A stretch of 9,300 nt of DNA, from the NCBI GenBank assembly GCA_038212325.1, contig JBBQUQ010000109.1, positions 1 to 9,300 on the forward strand. The letters are read 5' to 3'. A program made the position numbers and the translations under genes. The number at the start of each line of letters is the position of its first letter. Within the stretch, counting starts at the first letter, position 1. A model generated the notes under the pieces. That model had not been told where the DNA came from, made no database searches, and worked only from the letters and a program-made list of their open reading frames with translations. Source of the stretch: CAIVAT01 sp038212325 (GTDB lineage Bacteria; Bacteroidota; Bacteroidia; Bacteroidales; FEN-979). Of the stretch, positions 1 to 7,046 are shown one piece after another.

Positions 1-1995
1 TCAGTTTGCGTGAACTCAACGGGCAACGTTTACAGCACGCAGGCAGGTATGACTGGTTATATCTGGACGGTATCAGCCGGAGGCGCTATCACGGCAGGGA
101 CGGGAACAAATGCCATCACAATCACCTGGAATACAACCGGAGCTAAAACGGTTACCGTGAACTACACCAATGCAAGCAATTGTATGGCTACGGCGCCGGC
201 AACCTATAATGTTACCGTGAACGCCCTTCCTGTAGTTACCATCACAGGTCTGGCCTCTGCATGTGTGAACTCAACAGGCAACGTGTACACGACTCAAACC
301 GGAATGACAGGTTACATATGGACGGTTACGGGAGGCACGATTACCGCAGGCCAGGGCACCAGTGCCGCCACGATTACGTGGAATACGGCAGGCGCCCAAA
401 CCGTGTGCGTCAACTATGCCAATGCCAGCAACTGTACAGCGGCTGCCCCGACTTGTTACAATGTAACGGTCAATGCTACTCCTGTACCGACCATTACTGG
501 TCCTGCGGCAGCTTGCCAGGGCGCTTCTGCAACTTATACTACACAAACAGGTATGACCAACTATATATGGGCGGTATCTGCAGGCGGAACGATCACTGGA
601 GGTGGTACTTCTACCAGCAATACTGTGACGGTGACCTGGAATACCGTAGGCCCGCAGACGGTATCAGTGAACTACACCAGTGGTTGCCCGGGAGCTGTTC
701 CGGGAACCTTGAACGTAGCAGTAAGTGCCGCACCCGTGCCTACGATCGGAAGCACAAACAACCCATGCGTGGGCTCGACCAACAACGTCTACTATACCGA
801 AAGTGGTATGACAGGATATACCTGGACAACCTCAGCCGGCGGCGTGATCGTTTCGGGCCAGGGAACAAGTACGGTGAATATAACCTGGAACCAGGTTGGC
901 ATTCAAACCGTGTCTGTTAACTATTCCAATGTTGCCGGATGTTTTGCTGCACAACCGACCGTGTACACCGTGTTTGTGAACTCACCACCAAATGCAGCCG
1001 GTCCGATAACAGGAACATCGACTGTATGTGCCGGTACAAATGGGGTTATTTATACAACCAATCCTGTCGTGGGTGCTTCGTCCTACTCATGGACAGTACC
1101 AACAGGAGCAACCATCGCATCAGGACAGGGAACCACAAGCATTACAGTCAACTTCGGAGCCACCGCCATTTCAGGCACTGTAACCGTTGCAGGTACAAAC
1201 CAGTGCGGCAACGGACCGGCCTCAACCTTTGCTGTAACGGTGAATCCGCTGCCTGCGGCCGCAGGAACGATTACCGGCCCTGCAACAGTATGTTCGGGTT
1301 CAACCTACGTTTATACTGTTCCAACTATCACTGCTGCGACCAGTTATGTATGGACAATTCCTGCAGGTGCAACAGGTACCTCCACCACCAACACTATTTC
1401 AGTGACGTTTGTTAATCCCCCTGCCAGCGGTGTCATCACTGTGAAGGGAGTTAACACTTGCGGAAGCGGTACCGTATCGCCAAATTTCAACGTTACCATC
1501 AATCCGGTACCGGTTGCGGTTGTCACTGTCGTTGGCAATACACTTACCTGTACCCCTGCTGGCGGAACTTACCAGTGGTTCTATGAAGGAACTCCGATCG
1601 CCGGCGCAACAAACCAGAGCTACACGGTGACCAATAATACCGGGTATTACTGGTGTGTGGTTACGGTCAACGGATGTGCATCTGCAATCTCCAACAAGGT
1701 TTGGATTGAGGTCGTCGGAATCTCTGAGCTCCCGGCCTCGTCATCCTTCACTATTTATCCGGTGCCAAATAATGGAAGTTTCACTGCTTCAATCCGTTAC
1801 CCGGTCGATGCAACCTTTACTATCATGGTTTACAACCTGGTTGGCGAGAAGTTGTACGAACTGCGCGACGTGAAAACGGCTGGAGGTAAATTTGATGTTC
1901 AAATTGACCTTCGACCGCTGTCAAATGGCATCTATTCTGTTGTTTTCCTGAACAGTGAACATAAAATTGTCAAGAAGATGATCGTGAAAGAATAG
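1..1995 (+). CDS. Large T9SS-secreted PKD/Ig-like repeat surface protein, 3' part (5' end outside window)
   Basis: The reading frame is open from the first base to the TAG at 1993-1995. The repeat phase shows that the first visible codons (S-V-C) are already inside a repeat, so the GTG at base 10 is an internal valine codon and not a start. About 664 residues are visible. In order there are six tandem PKD-like units of 84-88 residues (conserved cysteine codons at 7, 262, 514, 766, 1027 and 1291), one Ig-like unit starting at the cysteine at 1549, and a T9SS sorting domain from about 1747. Typical unit features are C-x-x-S-x-x-x-Y-T-T, a Y-x-W core strand, an ITWN strand and a second cysteine about 50-60 residues after the first, probably forming a disulfide. 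There is no catalytic motif. It is probably a surface-attached or secreted adhesin or structural protein; an enzymatic domain upstream of the window cannot be excluded. Export and sorting-domain assignment are strong, exact role unknown. Confidence 0.9.
   Translation, partial: SVCVNSTGNVYSTQAGMTGYIWTVSAGGAITAGTGTNAITITWNTTGAKTVTVNYTNASNCMATAPATYNVTVNALPVVTITGLASACVNSTGNVYTTQTGMTGYIWTVTGGTITAGQGTSAATITWNTAGAQTVCVNYANASNCTAAAPTCYNVTVNATPVPTITGPAAACQGASATYTTQTGMTNYIWAVSAGGTITGGGTSTSNTVTVTWNTVGPQTVSVNYTSGCPGAVPGTLNVAVSAAPVPTIGSTNNPCVGSTNNVYYTESGMTGYTWTTSAGGVIVSGQGTSTVNITWNQVGIQTVSVNYSNVAGCFAAQPTVYTVFVNSPPNAAGPITGTSTVCAGTNGVIYTTNPVVGASSYSWTVPTGATIASGQGTTSITVNFGATAISGTVTVAGTNQCGNGPASTFAVTVNPLPAAAGTITGPATVCSGSTYVYTVPTITAATSYVWTIPAGATGTSTTNTISVTFVNPPASGVITVKGVNTCGSGTVSPNFNVTINPVPVAVVTVVGNTLTCTPAGGTYQWFYEGTPIAGATNQSYTVTNNTGYYWCVVTVNGCASAISNKVWIEVVGISELPASSSFTIYPVPNNGSFTASIRYPVDATFTIMVYNLVGEKLYELRDVKTAGGKFDVQIDLRPLSNGIYSVVFLNSEHKIVKKMIVKE
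7..1548 (+). repeat. Six tandem PKD-like repeat units in the surface protein gene
   Basis: The units begin at cysteine codons 7, 262, 514, 766, 1027 and 1291, giving lengths of 85, 84, 84, 87, 88 and 86 codons. Units 1 and 2 are the most alike; both contain NSTGNVY, a GMTGYIWTV stretch and N-A-S-N-C. Units 5 and 6 are a divergent subtype with C-G-N-G or C-G-S-G around the second cysteine. The array probably starts upstream of the window. Confidence 0.85.
1747..1992 (+). other. T9SS type A C-terminal sorting domain of the surface protein
   Basis: The last 82 residues start FTIYPVPNNGSF and end G-I-Y-S-V-V-F, then K-I-V-K-K-M-I-V-K-E. The P-x-P-x-x-G opening, a central N-L-V-G-E-K-L strand, the G-I-Y turn and the basic C-terminal strand are the hallmarks of the type A sorting domain. 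This domain directs cargo through the outer-membrane T9SS translocon and is normally removed by the PorU sortase, with attachment to A-LPS or release. Confidence 0.9.
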
Positions 1996-2051
1996 CTGTC
2001 ACGCTCTGACAATTACAAGCAGATGGCGTTCGAAAAGGACGTCATCTACGC

Positions 2052-2093
2052 AGAAAAGAGGACGCCCTTTTGGGACGCCCTCTTTTCTGTTTT
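2052..2093. terminator. Strong hairpin terminator between convergent genes
   Basis: A 10-bp perfect outer stem (agaaaagagg at 2052-2061 with cctcttttct at 2079-2088) encloses an inner ccc-TTTT-ggg hairpin, and GTTTT follows on the plus strand. It lies 57 bases after the stop of the plus-strand surface protein gene and 32 bases after the stop of the convergent minus-strand gene. It fits best as an intrinsic terminator for the plus-strand gene. It could also stop minus-strand transcription, although no U tract follows the hairpin in that direction. Confidence 0.8.
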
Positions 2094-2124
2094 AAGCGGA
2101 GGGTATATAGAGAGATGGAGATGC

Positions 2125-2562
2125 TTATTCTTTGCTTGGTTGTGTGTTGGGGTAGAGATCATAGCGATAAGTTTGTCCATTCAGAAATGGTCCCATCACA
2201 TAAACAGGAGCGGTGAAGAGTTCAATTTCGCAAATGAAATGATCGCCAAAATTTGCCCTGACAAGAAACGCAATCCTTACGCCTGTGGCTGGGCCACGTT
2301 CGAAAAAGAGATACTTGGCTACACCGCTCACATAACGCTGGGCCGGAGCGACAAGTTGTCCCTGTCCATCCCGGACTTCAATTAAATAGGTGTTGCACAG
2401 GTTTTGTTCACCTGAAAGAATAATTACATTGACCTGGTGTGTGATTCCCCTGTTGGGAGATGTATTCCTTGCGATATCTCCAATGCTGTTAGCGAAAGCT
2501 GATGTTACAGATGCGAAAATCAGAGCAAGGCTGATGATGATGGAAATTTTTGTTGTTTTCAT
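2125..2562 (-). CDS. Small exported protein of unknown function (145 aa)
   Basis: I do not recognise a family. Residues 1-24 form a clear Sec signal peptide: basic MKTTK, a hydrophobic I/L/A core, then SAFA before the predicted cleavage at N25. No lipobox cysteine is seen. The mature part of about 121 residues looks beta-rich, with alternating strands such as QVNVIIL, YLIEVRDG, IAFLVRANF and FICEIELF. It has only two cysteines, C56 and C111, which could form one disulfide. There is no T9SS sorting domain, so the product should remain in the periplasm unless exported another way. The ATG at 2560-2562 is chosen because it gives an intact signal peptide. The gene is convergent to the surface protein gene and lies downstream of the long C25 peptidase, separated from it by a terminator. 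Its leader resembles the leader of that peptidase. An accessory, chaperone or inhibitor role is conceivable but is not shown by the sequence. Confidence 0.8.
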   Translation of the reverse strand: MKTTKISIIISLALIFASVTSAFANSIGDIARNTSPNRGITHQVNVIILSGEQNLCNTYLIEVRDGQGQLVAPAQRYVSGVAKYLFFERGPATGVRIAFLVRANFGDHFICEIELFTAPVYVMGPFLNGQTYRYDLYPNTQPSKE

Positions 2563-2584
2563 GGCTTTGGTTTTTTTTAAGGTT
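2563..2584 (-). promoter_or_regulatory. Leader element before the small exported protein gene
   Basis: Read on the minus strand, the bases directly before the ATG are AACCTTAAA, an A run, then ACCAAAGCC. Nearly the same segment precedes the long C25 peptidase gene (6904-6924). There is no Shine-Dalgarno sequence, which is common in Bacteroidota, so this A/C-rich unpaired leader may serve translation initiation. The similarity is seen directly; the function is inferred. Confidence 0.5.
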
Positions 2585-2605
2585 AGTTGTTGTTTTTCGA
2601 TGATG

Positions 2606-2637
2606 TAAAATTACAACAGCGGGAGAGGGTGTTTCAA
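2606..2637 (-). promoter_or_regulatory. Putative Bacteroidota-type promoter of the small exported protein gene
   Basis: On the minus strand a TTG (2635-2637) is followed after 21 bases by TAATTTTA (2606-2613), which matches the TAnnTTTG -7 consensus at all but the last base. The spacing is in the usual range for primary sigma factor promoters of this phylum. Transcription would start near base 2600, leaving a leader of about 38 bases. The rest of 2638-2750 shows no gene. Confidence 0.45.
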
Positions 2638-2750
2638 GCGCTGAAATGCCTGATGTTCATGCGTTGAAACAGATCGTTGCAGCGTATTAGCCACAATTTC
2701 GATGCGTATATATGCGCACGCAGGGTTCAGGATTACGGGCAGTGCAGAAA

Positions 2751-2790
2751 CAAAAAGGGCTGTCAAACTTGCGGTTGACAGCCCTTTTTG
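2751..2790. terminator. Perfect 16-bp hairpin terminator of the long C25 peptidase gene
   Basis: The arm caaaaagggctgtcaa (2751-2766) pairs perfectly with 2775-2790 around an 8-base loop. The A and T runs at the stem ends provide a U tract whichever strand is transcribed. It lies about 60 bases beyond the stop codon of the minus-strand peptidase gene, so it should end that transcript and insulate the small gene downstream. Confidence 0.88.
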
Positions 2791-2850
2791 GTAATTTTGA
2801 ATGACCGGGGTTCCTTGGGTGTTTTCCCGGAATATTCGATTCAGCCGGTA

Positions 2851-5800
2851 TTATTTCCCGATCACGATGGTGATGGTATTTGAAATACCATCCCCGGTAA
2901 CCCTGAGGTAATAAACACCATGAGCAAGATGTGAAAGGTCAAAGTTTTTGTGGAGTTTCAGGTTGAAACGAACATCATTTTCGGAATAAACAGCCACCCC
3001 CAGTGTATTGAACACTGAAAGGTTAATTGTTGAAACAAAACCTGAAGTGATGTCAAGGATAAATTTGCCATCGTTCGGGTTCGGCGAAACGGCAATTCTT
3101 AAACCACTGTTATCATTCATGCCGAGTGAAGAGTAGATACTCAGAGTCTTTTCCTCAGATGCGATGCTTTCACCACATATATTCGATGCTTTCACCTTGA
3201 CGGAAGCCTGGCCGCGATAGGTATTATTCCAGACGACAACACCTGCCAGCCCTGAACCGGTTATTGATCCTGCATTTTCCGGTGCCAGGATCCACTGGTA
3301 TGCTTCCGCGTCAGGAACTTCAGATATGGTATATTCACTCTGGACTGTTTTATTTACATCCAGGCTTTCAGGGCCAAGGGGTTTAACAGGAGACGCCGGC
3401 GTTTCAACCACGCTGATTGCCAGATTTTCAGAATAGGTGCCATTTCCGCATTCATTTGCACCTTGTACTTTTATTGTGAAGGGGCCGGTGAAACCGGAGG
3501 CAAGTAAGAGTGTTCCGGTTGTGCTGCTACCGCTGATGTTCCCAGCCGCTACAGGTTCAACGATCCATGCATAGGTAACTGAGCCTGTTGCACCGCCGGT
3601 TGTGTAAAGTTTCCCGGCAACATCTTTGCAAAGGGTGGTTTCACCCGCTGGTGTGGAAGCAGCAGCAGGCGCTTCGGAAACAATCGCGGCCAATTCTTCA
3701 GAGGAGATGCCATTGCCACATTCATTGGCTCCCAGTACTTTAATGGTGAAGGAACCTGTAAATCCCGATGTAAGTGAAAGCGTTCCGGTGGTTCCGGTGC
3801 CGGCGATACTCCCGGCAGATTCCGGTTCAATGGTCCATGCATAGGTGGTTGCTCCTGTTGCACCATCAGTGGTATAGAGTTTACCTGTAACATCTTTGCA
3901 GAGACTCGTTTCCCCTGCGGGTTTTGCAGCAGCAGCAGGCGCTTCGTTAACAAGAGCCGCCAGTTCTTCGGAGTAGGTGCCATTGCCGCAATTATTGGTT
4001 CCCTGAACCTGAATGGTGAAGGAGCCTGTAAAACCAGGAGTAAGTGTAAGGGTTCCGATGGTTCCGTTACCGGTGATGTTCCCGGCAGCCGCAGGCTCAA
4101 GAAGCCATGCATAGGCAGTTGCGTCCGCAGCGCCATCGGTGGTATAGAGTATGCCGGCGGCATCTTTGCACAAGTTGACTAATCCGGCAGGTTTGACAGC
4201 AGTTCCTGGAGTTGAAAGGATCACAACATCTTTCACCTTGATATCTGTGCAAAGGTCATTGGTTTTAACTTGCAGAGAAACACTGTAGGTTCCGGGGCTG
4301 TTGAAGGCATGAGCAGGATTCTGATCAACGGATGTGTTGTTGGTTCCCGAATTCGGATCGCCGAAATTCCAGTTCCAACTGGTAATCGTGCCTCCGCCTG
4401 CATTTGTCAGATCGGTAAAGCTAACCGGTATCCCCGGGCAGCCTGAAACATCCATGAAATCGGCAACAGGCATATTGGTAACCTGGATATAGGCAGTTTT
4501 TGTGAGGGTAGCAGGATCACCGGCAGGTTTGGAAACCGTGAGGGTTACATCATGGCTGCCGGATTGGTTATAGACGATACCGGTAGGATTCTGATCAGTC
4601 GAGGTGCCCGGGGTGCCGCCCTGGAATACCCACGACCAGCTGGTGGGGTCACCGGATGACATGTCACTGTAATTAACTGAGGAACCTGCGCACAGGCTGG
4701 TGGTGCTTGCGGTGAAGTTAGCCAGGACGGTTGCCGAGGTAACCGGAACAAAATCGGTGTAACGGTAGAAATTATGCTTGGTAACGGTTATTTTCACCTG
4801 TGATCCAACAGGGATTATCGGGATGGTAAGGTTTACAGGCCCGTTTGCGCTGCCATAACCAGTGGCCAGGATCTGGTCGCCGAGTGTCAATGCAATGTAG
4901 GCGCTGTCGTTGGTTTGGATTGAAAAGGTTGTCGCCCCGAAGCTGATTTCCGGGTCGTGCGTTACCGCAAGTTGTTCAGGAATTTCAGTGTACAGTACCT
5001 GGAAAGCGTCACCGAACATGTGAAATAACCTGTAGGTAACCAGTTTGTCGCCAGTATTGTATGGCCAGCTGGATTGCTTCAGGAAATATTTACCGGCAGC
5101 AGCTCCGAAAGCAGGAAGCACTCCGCGAGAAGCGGGGGTTGTTCCTTCTGCGGGCATGAAATCGGGCCACATGTTGTCATACATCCCCCATACGAAGGTA
5201 TCGTTGACAAACGAGTAGGATACCTCACTCGGGCAAACGAGGCCAAGAGCGCCTGAATTATGGCCATTCTTGAAATAGCGGTGAAAGTGTTCGCCGAAAC
5301 ATTCACTGGAGCGCTGATATGCCCCTGTCTGGCAGTTGATCGAGAATACGAACGTAAGGTCGGTATTTGTCAACTGGTTGATGTTTGTGATTTTGTAAGA
5401 AGGTTCGCCCCAGCCCAGGTATTCGCCATGATCGCGATGCTGCAGCATGAATGCCCCTGAATCGATTGCCTGGTTTACGTTGGTGGCGTTACCGCCATCC
5501 CATCCTCCGAGAGTGGCTGGTGAAGTTGGAATGTAATCCAACCCGGCTGGCCCGAAATAATTTACCAGGGTATTGGTGTTGGTAGCGGTTGACCATACCG
5601 AGCCCGGGGTTCCCTGGTATATTTTATTGATGCGGCGGGGATGCTTTCCCTGAACATTCTTGAAATAACCTCCCACCACTTCGGAGCAAAGCTGAAACCA
5701 TCTTTCGGTCTGCCACCCAAGGGCGGTAATGGGTTTATCATAAAAACGCGGGTTAACGGGAGGATTGCGTTCATAATCCAGGAACTTAGTGACCATGATC

Positions 5801-6903
5801 TGAAGCTGGGTTGCATCATTGGCGGTTATCCTGGAAAAGACTACGTCGGGCATCTCATCGTTGTTAACGTCGGCATATTTGTTATCCGAAGCATAATTTG
5901 GGTAAGAAGCGGGATGGGTGTACAAATGTGAAATAATATTTTTCGTCGCATCGGTGCCGTAATCACCTAAAATAAGGCAGGCAGCCGGTTTGATGGTCCA
6001 GGTATTGTAAGCATTGTCAATGAATGCTTCGATGGCTGCAACCGTATTCCCGCCGACCTCGGTGACGGTGAAAATTTTGGTGATAATTCCTTGTTCGGTG
6101 CGGAATTGACGGATGCTGTCTGCCCAAGCCAGGAAATCAGAGCCGGTGGGAGTGAGGATGATATACTCACATTCGTTGGTAAGGGGCGATTCTCCGTATG
6201 ATTGCAGTCGTGCATTGTAATCGGGAACCGGCAGTGAAGAGTAATTCAGGAGGTTGTCCTGTAAAATCGGATCCCACCAGGTACTGCGAAAGGTTTCATT
6301 TCCAAACTGGCCGCTACCCCCTTCAAAAGTAAGTTCGACCTGAAGATCTTTATAAACGACAAGATCTTTCGTCACAGGATTGTATTGAAAAGGAGTAATT
6401 CCGAGGATGACAGCATCAACACCACGGACCTGGGTAATTTCAGAAATCGAAACCGGTGATGCAGGATAAAATGCATCTCTTGAATAAACCTGCATGTTCT
6501 TTACATATTCAACCGGGCGGTTGTCATTATCCAAAGGAATGCGTGGTGAAGGTACAATTTCCACATTATGTATTACTTCGGTAAGCTGAGAAACAATCCT
6601 GAGTTTTGGTGTGGCACCCTGGGGCATGGCAATGTATTTGCCTTTACCCGGAAGGTTAGGCATTCCTTCATCGTTGAACAGGAAATGCCCCGGCAGGTTG
6701 ATGTACTTCATCGGGGTGCCTCCCACGGTCTGATCCTCAAGTGAAAAGGCCGGAACGGAATAGCGCACGTTCACTGATGATGGCTTTGAATCAACCAGGT
6801 TAAAGCCGGGTTTTCCCGAGACGTCGGGGTAGGTAAATTGCTGGGCAACCAAACTGGTTGTCGCGAGCAGGAACAGAACGATGAAAAAGGTAATGTTTCT
6901 CAT
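2851..6903 (-). CDS. Gingipain-family (C25) cysteine peptidase with PKD and 90-residue repeats, T9SS cargo (1350 aa)
   Basis: This is a secreted endopeptidase of clan CD. Residues 1-20 are a signal peptide ending SLVA before QQ. Residues of about 22-235 match a C25-type propeptide, and the catalytic domain spans about 244-640. The catalytic histidine is H492 in DHGEYLGWG (codon 5428-5430). The nucleophile is C524 in SINCQTGAY, followed by C-F-G-E (codon 5332-5334). Their 32-residue spacing is close to that of RgpB. The LILGDYG and DNKYADVNNDEMPDVVFSRI stretches are typical of the fold. Residues of about 641-721 resemble the gingipain C-terminal Ig-like domain, with ITVTKHNFYRY. Two PKD domains follow (about 726-808 and 812-896), then four 90-residue repeats (905-1258) and a sorting domain (about 1268-1350). 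Substrate preference cannot be read from the sequence. The sortase PorU is also C25, but the repeat tail and sorting domain argue that this is cargo. It has its own terminator and probably its own promoter. Confidence 0.93.
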   Translation of the reverse strand: MRNITFFIVLFLLATTSLVAQQFTYPDVSGKPGFNLVDSKPSSVNVRYSVPAFSLEDQTVGGTPMKYINLPGHFLFNDEGMPNLPGKGKYIAMPQGATPKLRIVSQLTEVIHNVEIVPSPRIPLDNDNRPVEYVKNMQVYSRDAFYPASPVSISEITQVRGVDAVILGITPFQYNPVTKDLVVYKDLQVELTFEGGSGQFGNETFRSTWWDPILQDNLLNYSSLPVPDYNARLQSYGESPLTNECEYIILTPTGSDFLAWADSIRQFRTEQGIITKIFTVTEVGGNTVAAIEAFIDNAYNTWTIKPAACLILGDYGTDATKNIISHLYTHPASYPNYASDNKYADVNNDEMPDVVFSRITANDATQLQIMVTKFLDYERNPPVNPRFYDKPITALGWQTERWFQLCSEVVGGYFKNVQGKHPRRINKIYQGTPGSVWSTATNTNTLVNYFGPAGLDYIPTSPATLGGWDGGNATNVNQAIDSGAFMLQHRDHGEYLGWGEPSYKITNINQLTNTDLTFVFSINCQTGAYQRSSECFGEHFHRYFKNGHNSGALGLVCPSEVSYSFVNDTFVWGMYDNMWPDFMPAEGTTPASRGVLPAFGAAAGKYFLKQSSWPYNTGDKLVTYRLFHMFGDAFQVLYTEIPEQLAVTHDPEISFGATTFSIQTNDSAYIALTLGDQILATGYGSANGPVNLTIPIIPVGSQVKITVTKHNFYRYTDFVPVTSATVLANFTASTTSLCAGSSVNYSDMSSGDPTSWSWVFQGGTPGTSTDQNPTGIVYNQSGSHDVTLTVSKPAGDPATLTKTAYIQVTNMPVADFMDVSGCPGIPVSFTDLTNAGGGTITSWNWNFGDPNSGTNNTSVDQNPAHAFNSPGTYSVSLQVKTNDLCTDIKVKDVVILSTPGTAVKPAGLVNLCKDAAGILYTTDGAADATAYAWLLEPAAAGNITGNGTIGTLTLTPGFTGSFTIQVQGTNNCGNGTYSEELAALVNEAPAAAAKPAGETSLCKDVTGKLYTTDGATGATTYAWTIEPESAGSIAGTGTTGTLSLTSGFTGSFTIKVLGANECGNGISSEELAAIVSEAPAAASTPAGETTLCKDVAGKLYTTGGATGSVTYAWIVEPVAAGNISGSSTTGTLLLASGFTGPFTIKVQGANECGNGTYSENLAISVVETPASPVKPLGPESLDVNKTVQSEYTISEVPDAEAYQWILAPENAGSITGSGLAGVVVWNNTYRGQASVKVKASNICGESIASEEKTLSIYSSLGMNDNSGLRIAVSPNPNDGKFILDITSGFVSTINLSVFNTLGVAVYSENDVRFNLKLHKNFDLSHLAHGVYYLRVTGDGISNTITIVIGK
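2854..3102 (-). other. T9SS type A sorting domain of the long C25 peptidase
   Basis: Residues 1268-1350 open LRIAVSPNPNDGKF and include NLSVFNTLG, then H-G-V-Y-Y-L-R-V and a final hydrophobic strand ending V-I-G-K. The P-N-P-x-x-G motif, the N-x-L-G turn and the G-V-Y turn identify the domain, which predicts outer-membrane secretion through T9SS. Confidence 0.9.
3130..4191 (-). repeat. Four tandem 90-codon repeats in the long C25 peptidase gene
   Basis: The units start at P905, P995, P1085 and P1175, an exact 270-bp period (3922-4191, 3652-3921, 3382-3651 and 3130-3381). Units 1-3 are close copies. Each has LCKD, then G-x-L-Y-T-T, Y-A-W, a G-F-T-G stretch and C-G-N-G. Their cysteine pairs (912/972, 1002/1062 and 1092/1152) are always 60 residues apart. 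Unit 4 is strongly diverged: it lacks the first cysteine but keeps the second, C1243. Array length could change by recombination between units. Confidence 0.9.
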
Positions 6904-6924
6904 GGGCTTGGTTTGTTTAAGGTT
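6904..6924 (-). promoter_or_regulatory. Leader element before the long C25 peptidase gene
   Basis: Read on the minus strand, this is AACCTTAAACAAACCAAGCC followed by one more C and then the ATG. Aligned with the leader at 2563-2584 it matches at 18 of 22 positions with one gap. No Shine-Dalgarno sequence is present. A shared role in translation start or co-regulation is inferred. Confidence 0.5.
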
Positions 6925-6947
6925 TATGAGGAGCTGAATGACTCAGA

Positions 6948-6982
6948 TCACCCTGACAGGGCGTACCCATTTGTCAGGGTGA
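6948..6982 (-). promoter_or_regulatory. 11-bp stem-loop between the two C25 genes: mRNA 5' hairpin or terminator
   Basis: The arms 6948-6958 (tcaccctgaca) and 6972-6982 (tgtcagggtga) are perfectly complementary. The 13-base loop can add a further GGG/CCC stem. It lies 65 bases past the stop of the short C25 gene, so it may be that gene's terminator, although no U tract follows on the minus strand. If transcription of the long C25 gene starts from the box at 6992-6999, the hairpin sits at the very 5' end of that mRNA, where it could protect it from decay. The structure is certain; the role is not. Confidence 0.55.
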
Positions 6983-6991
6983 AAATTAAGA

Positions 6992-6999
6992 CAAATATA
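6992..6999 (-). promoter_or_regulatory. Putative -7 promoter box of the long C25 peptidase gene
   Basis: The minus strand reads TATATTTG, a full match to the Bacteroidota TAnnTTTG -7 element, in the intergenic gap and about 90 bases upstream of the ATG. No TTG sits at the usual distance upstream, so the -33 element is weak or absent. Transcription would start near 6985. Confidence 0.45.
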
Positions 7000-7046
7000 T
7001 GAATAATAGGAATATGATGGTGGTCTTGTTAAAGAAATAACAAAAA

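Noticed and set aside
10..12. GTG as start codon of the plus-strand gene
   Set aside because: The frame is open to base 1, and the residues before it (S-V-C) match the start of the following repeat units, so this is an internal codon of a truncated gene.
939..1415. 158-aa cysteine-rich open frame overlapping the surface protein gene
   Set aside because: It is a shifted frame inside the repeats. Its cysteine-rich composition reflects the frame shift of Thr/Val/Gly codons, and there is no signal peptide or domain.
2023..2385. 120-aa plus-strand open frame after the surface protein gene
   Set aside because: Its beginning runs through the terminator hairpin at 2052-2093 and the rest is antisense to the 145-aa gene, whose signal peptide makes that strand the convincing one. 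No domain is recognisable in it.
2390..2608. 72-aa hydrophobic plus-strand open frame
   Set aside because: It is the antisense of the signal-peptide and N-terminal part of the minus-strand 145-aa gene and covers its promoter. The hydrophobicity is a by-product of the complementary codons.
2704..2717. Near-palindrome gcgtatatatgcgc
   Set aside because: It has mismatched positions and no second copy in the window, and it sits in unassigned intergenic DNA. It is too weak to call an operator.
3549..4163. 204-aa minus-strand open frame within the peptidase repeats
   Set aside because: It is an alternative frame of the 270-bp tandem repeats on the same strand, so its internal repetition is inherited. 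The main frame has complete domains through this stretch.
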